A DNA stretch of 64,000 bases from Pedobacter punctiformis. Lineage in GTDB: Bacteria; Bacteroidota; Bacteroidia; Sphingobacteriales; Sphingobacteriaceae. Under the pieces are notes generated by a model. That model had not been told where the DNA came from. It did not search any database and saw nothing but the letters and a program-made list of their open reading frames with translations. The DNA is taken from the NCBI RefSeq assembly GCF_027213715.1, contig NZ_JAPWGM010000002.1, positions 620,001 through 684,000 of the forward strand. The letters are read 5' to 3'. The position numbers and the translations under genes are program-made. How positions within the stretch are numbered: the stretch's first letter is position 1; every line of letters starts with the position of its first letter. Shown piece by piece: positions 62,499-64,000 of the stretch.

Positions 62499-64000
62499 AT
62501 GAAATCAACTCCTTTTCATCCCTGGTCTTTAATGGCCATTTTTTTCCTTTTATTCGTGCTCATGTCTTGTCAAAAAGATATTATTGCTGAAAATCCACAA
62601 TTATCTAAATCTGCCTTGAGTTCAACCAGTACTACCCTGGTAAGCGGAGAAAATGCAGCACCATCAGAACATCTTTACTTTTCTTTTCCATCTGATGCCA
62701 TTGTTAAACTGCATAAAATAAAAATTACGCAATCAGCCAATGCTGAATATTTTTCGGTCCACAATTACTCCGGAGGCTATGCCGGCTTACAACAAACGCC
62801 CGATAACTCTTTCGGAACGCCTAATATTTTAATTTCCTCACTATGGGATCCTAATACTGCCGGAGGAGTTTATTCCGAAGTTGCCTACACAGGCCCAGGA
62901 ACCACAAGCAGCAGATTTGGAGGTGAAGGCGATGGATACAAAACGATTAATCCGTACCAATGGGCACTTAATACCTGGTATAATGTAGCGCTGAGAGCAT
63001 GGAAATTAAATGGAAAATTATACATCGGTACCTTTATTCAAAATCAGTCTACCGGAATTTGGTTCCATACTTCCACACTGGCTATTCCTGAACGAACCAC
63101 TTTTCTGGGTGCCAGCAATGATGCTTTTTTAGAAAACTGGACAGGAACTAATCCTGCTTATGATGGCAGTTATATCAGAAAAGCTTTTTTTAAGGATTGC
63201 TGGAATCTAAGTACAACCAATACCTGGCAGAAGCACACCAGCAGAAGTTTTAGCGCCAATGCCGGTGACGAAGGCAGAAACGGAATATACGACAGGGCTT
63301 TCAATTCTGGCTATGATGCCACAGAAGACGCTTACTTTATGGAACATGGCGGTAACGTTCAACCAAGCGCTGGGTTTGGCACCGGACGTACATTAACGCT
63401 TCCGGCACAAACCAATCAGGGATCTGCACCAACATTAACCATTGCAGAGGTTCAATCTGCAACAGCAAGCAGCAGTGGCAATACGGTAACCGTAAACTGG
63501 ACAAACAACAGTATCAAAAGTCCACAGTTTTCTTCAAAAGTAGAATTGCTTGATCCTTCAGGAGCTGTAGTCAGTACCGTAAATGAAGTACTGCCTCAAA
63601 AAAGATCTGCTACCATTACCAGCACATTAGGCACAGGAACCTATTCGGTACGAATTACCATCACCGATATTTTCAACCAGAATTCTGCTCCATTAACAAT
63701 ACCGGTTACTTCAGGTATTTCAGGAAGTACCTGGTATAAAATTAAGAATGCATCGAGTGGTCTTTACTTAGCCCTTGAAAATAACAGCACGGCCAACAGC
63801 GCTTTTCTTGTACAAAGTACCAGCACTACCGGCAACGGACAAAAATGGAAGTTTAACACCCAGGGAACAGCTTATGTAATTGTAAATGCCAACAGCAATA
63901 AGGCACTCGATATAGCAGGAGGAACACAGACGTTAAGCGGAAATATTATTCAATACACCATCACCAATGGTGCTAACCAGCAATGGAATTTGGTTCCGGC
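62499..64000 (+). CDS. DUF3472 domain lipoprotein with ricin-type C-terminal lectin (partial)
   Basis: The ATG at 62499 opens a frame that runs past the window edge (about 500 codons visible). The signal peptide has lipobox VLMSC (Cys about residue 24). The core is DUF3472: SVHNYSGGYAGLQQTP, ILISSLWDPN, GEGDGYKTINPYQWALNTWYN-type segments and KDCWNLS. A beta-sandwich follows (about 310-405), and then the start of a ricin-type beta-trefoil (about 410 on: YKIKNASSGLYLALEN, QKWKFNTQG, QQWNLVP). It probably binds or acts on surface glycans. A LacI-type site lies about 75 bp upstream. Confidence 0.8.
   Translation, partial: MKSTPFHPWSLMAIFFLLFVLMSCQKDIIAENPQLSKSALSSTSTTLVSGENAAPSEHLYFSFPSDAIVKLHKIKITQSANAEYFSVHNYSGGYAGLQQTPDNSFGTPNILISSLWDPNTAGGVYSEVAYTGPGTTSSRFGGEGDGYKTINPYQWALNTWYNVALRAWKLNGKLYIGTFIQNQSTGIWFHTSTLAIPERTTFLGASNDAFLENWTGTNPAYDGSYIRKAFFKDCWNLSTTNTWQKHTSRSFSANAGDEGRNGIYDRAFNSGYDATEDAYFMEHGGNVQPSAGFGTGRTLTLPAQTNQGSAPTLTIAEVQSATASSSGNTVTVNWTNNSIKSPQFSSKVELLDPSGAVVSTVNEVLPQKRSATITSTLGTGTYSVRITITDIFNQNSAPLTIPVTSGISGSTWYKIKNASSGLYLALENNSTANSAFLVQSTSTTGNGQKWKFNTQGTAYVIVNANSNKALDIAGGTQTLSGNIIQYTITNGANQQWNLVP

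Noticed and set aside
1..64000. CRISPR arrays, tRNA or rRNA genes, IS elements, phage genes
   Set aside because: No regularly spaced direct repeats, cloverleaf-like genes, transposase frames or phage structural genes were seen on reading both strands.

Overview
The window is about 64 kb of AT-rich chromosome from a member of the Bacteroidota, most likely a Sphingobacteriaceae organism close to Pedobacter. This is inferred from gene content: type IX secretion (PorP/SprF family, gliding-type C-terminal domain), Bacteroidetes-type -7 promoter elements (TAnnTTTG), CzcA-TolC and multicopper oxidase-barrel fusions, and many secreted glycoside hydrolases. I saw no rRNA, tRNA, CRISPR array or intact insertion sequence.

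Layout. 1-2.8 kb: the tail of an aldo/keto reductase, a Crp/Fnr regulator and small unknown proteins. 3.0-5.5 kb: an HNH endonuclease with an EVE/PUA-like, zinc-binding front half, and an Hsp70-like ATPase. 5.5-12.2 kb: a PfkB sugar kinase, a PAS histidine kinase, a GH2 beta-galactosidase and two outer-membrane lipoproteins. 12.2-23.5 kb: a DUF4861 protein and three transcription units (TolC-adaptor-RND pump; PepSY-PAP2; HD-response regulator-histidine kinase). Each of the three units has a near-identical tandem 11-bp repeat just upstream, so they probably form one two-component regulon. 23.5-34.2 kb: a metal-resistance island with a P1B-4 ATPase interrupted by an in-frame TGA, a CzcB-like adaptor, a CzcA-TolC fusion, a Cys-rich small protein and a multicopper oxidase fused to a CopB-like barrel. 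34.4-38.6 kb: an ArsR/SRPBCC operon with a duplicated SRPBCC gene, and an FAD-dependent protein.

38.8-50.7 kb: a surface and secretion cluster. It has a receiver-only protein whose phospho-acceptor Asp is Asn, an OmpA/PD40 protein, a PorP/SprF protein, a very large type IX-secreted adhesin with DUF11 repeats, and a TPR histidine kinase convergent with a NarL-type regulator. 50.9-64 kb: a glycan-utilisation region with GH31 (FN3, discoidin, dockerin and cohesin modules), GH20, a PRISE-type reductase with a divergent AraC regulator, an alkaline phosphatase fused to a GDPD/PLC-like domain, and a DUF3472/ricin lipoprotein cut by the window edge.

The GH2 gene and the terminal glycan region share LacI-type palindromes (CAAACGTTTG), twice as tandem pairs 21 bp apart. 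No LacI-family gene is present, so the regulator would act from elsewhere. Three gene remnants (MBL-fold hydrolase, GH29 C-terminus, uxuA C-terminus) lie in the terminal region and suggest that the locus has been remodelled.
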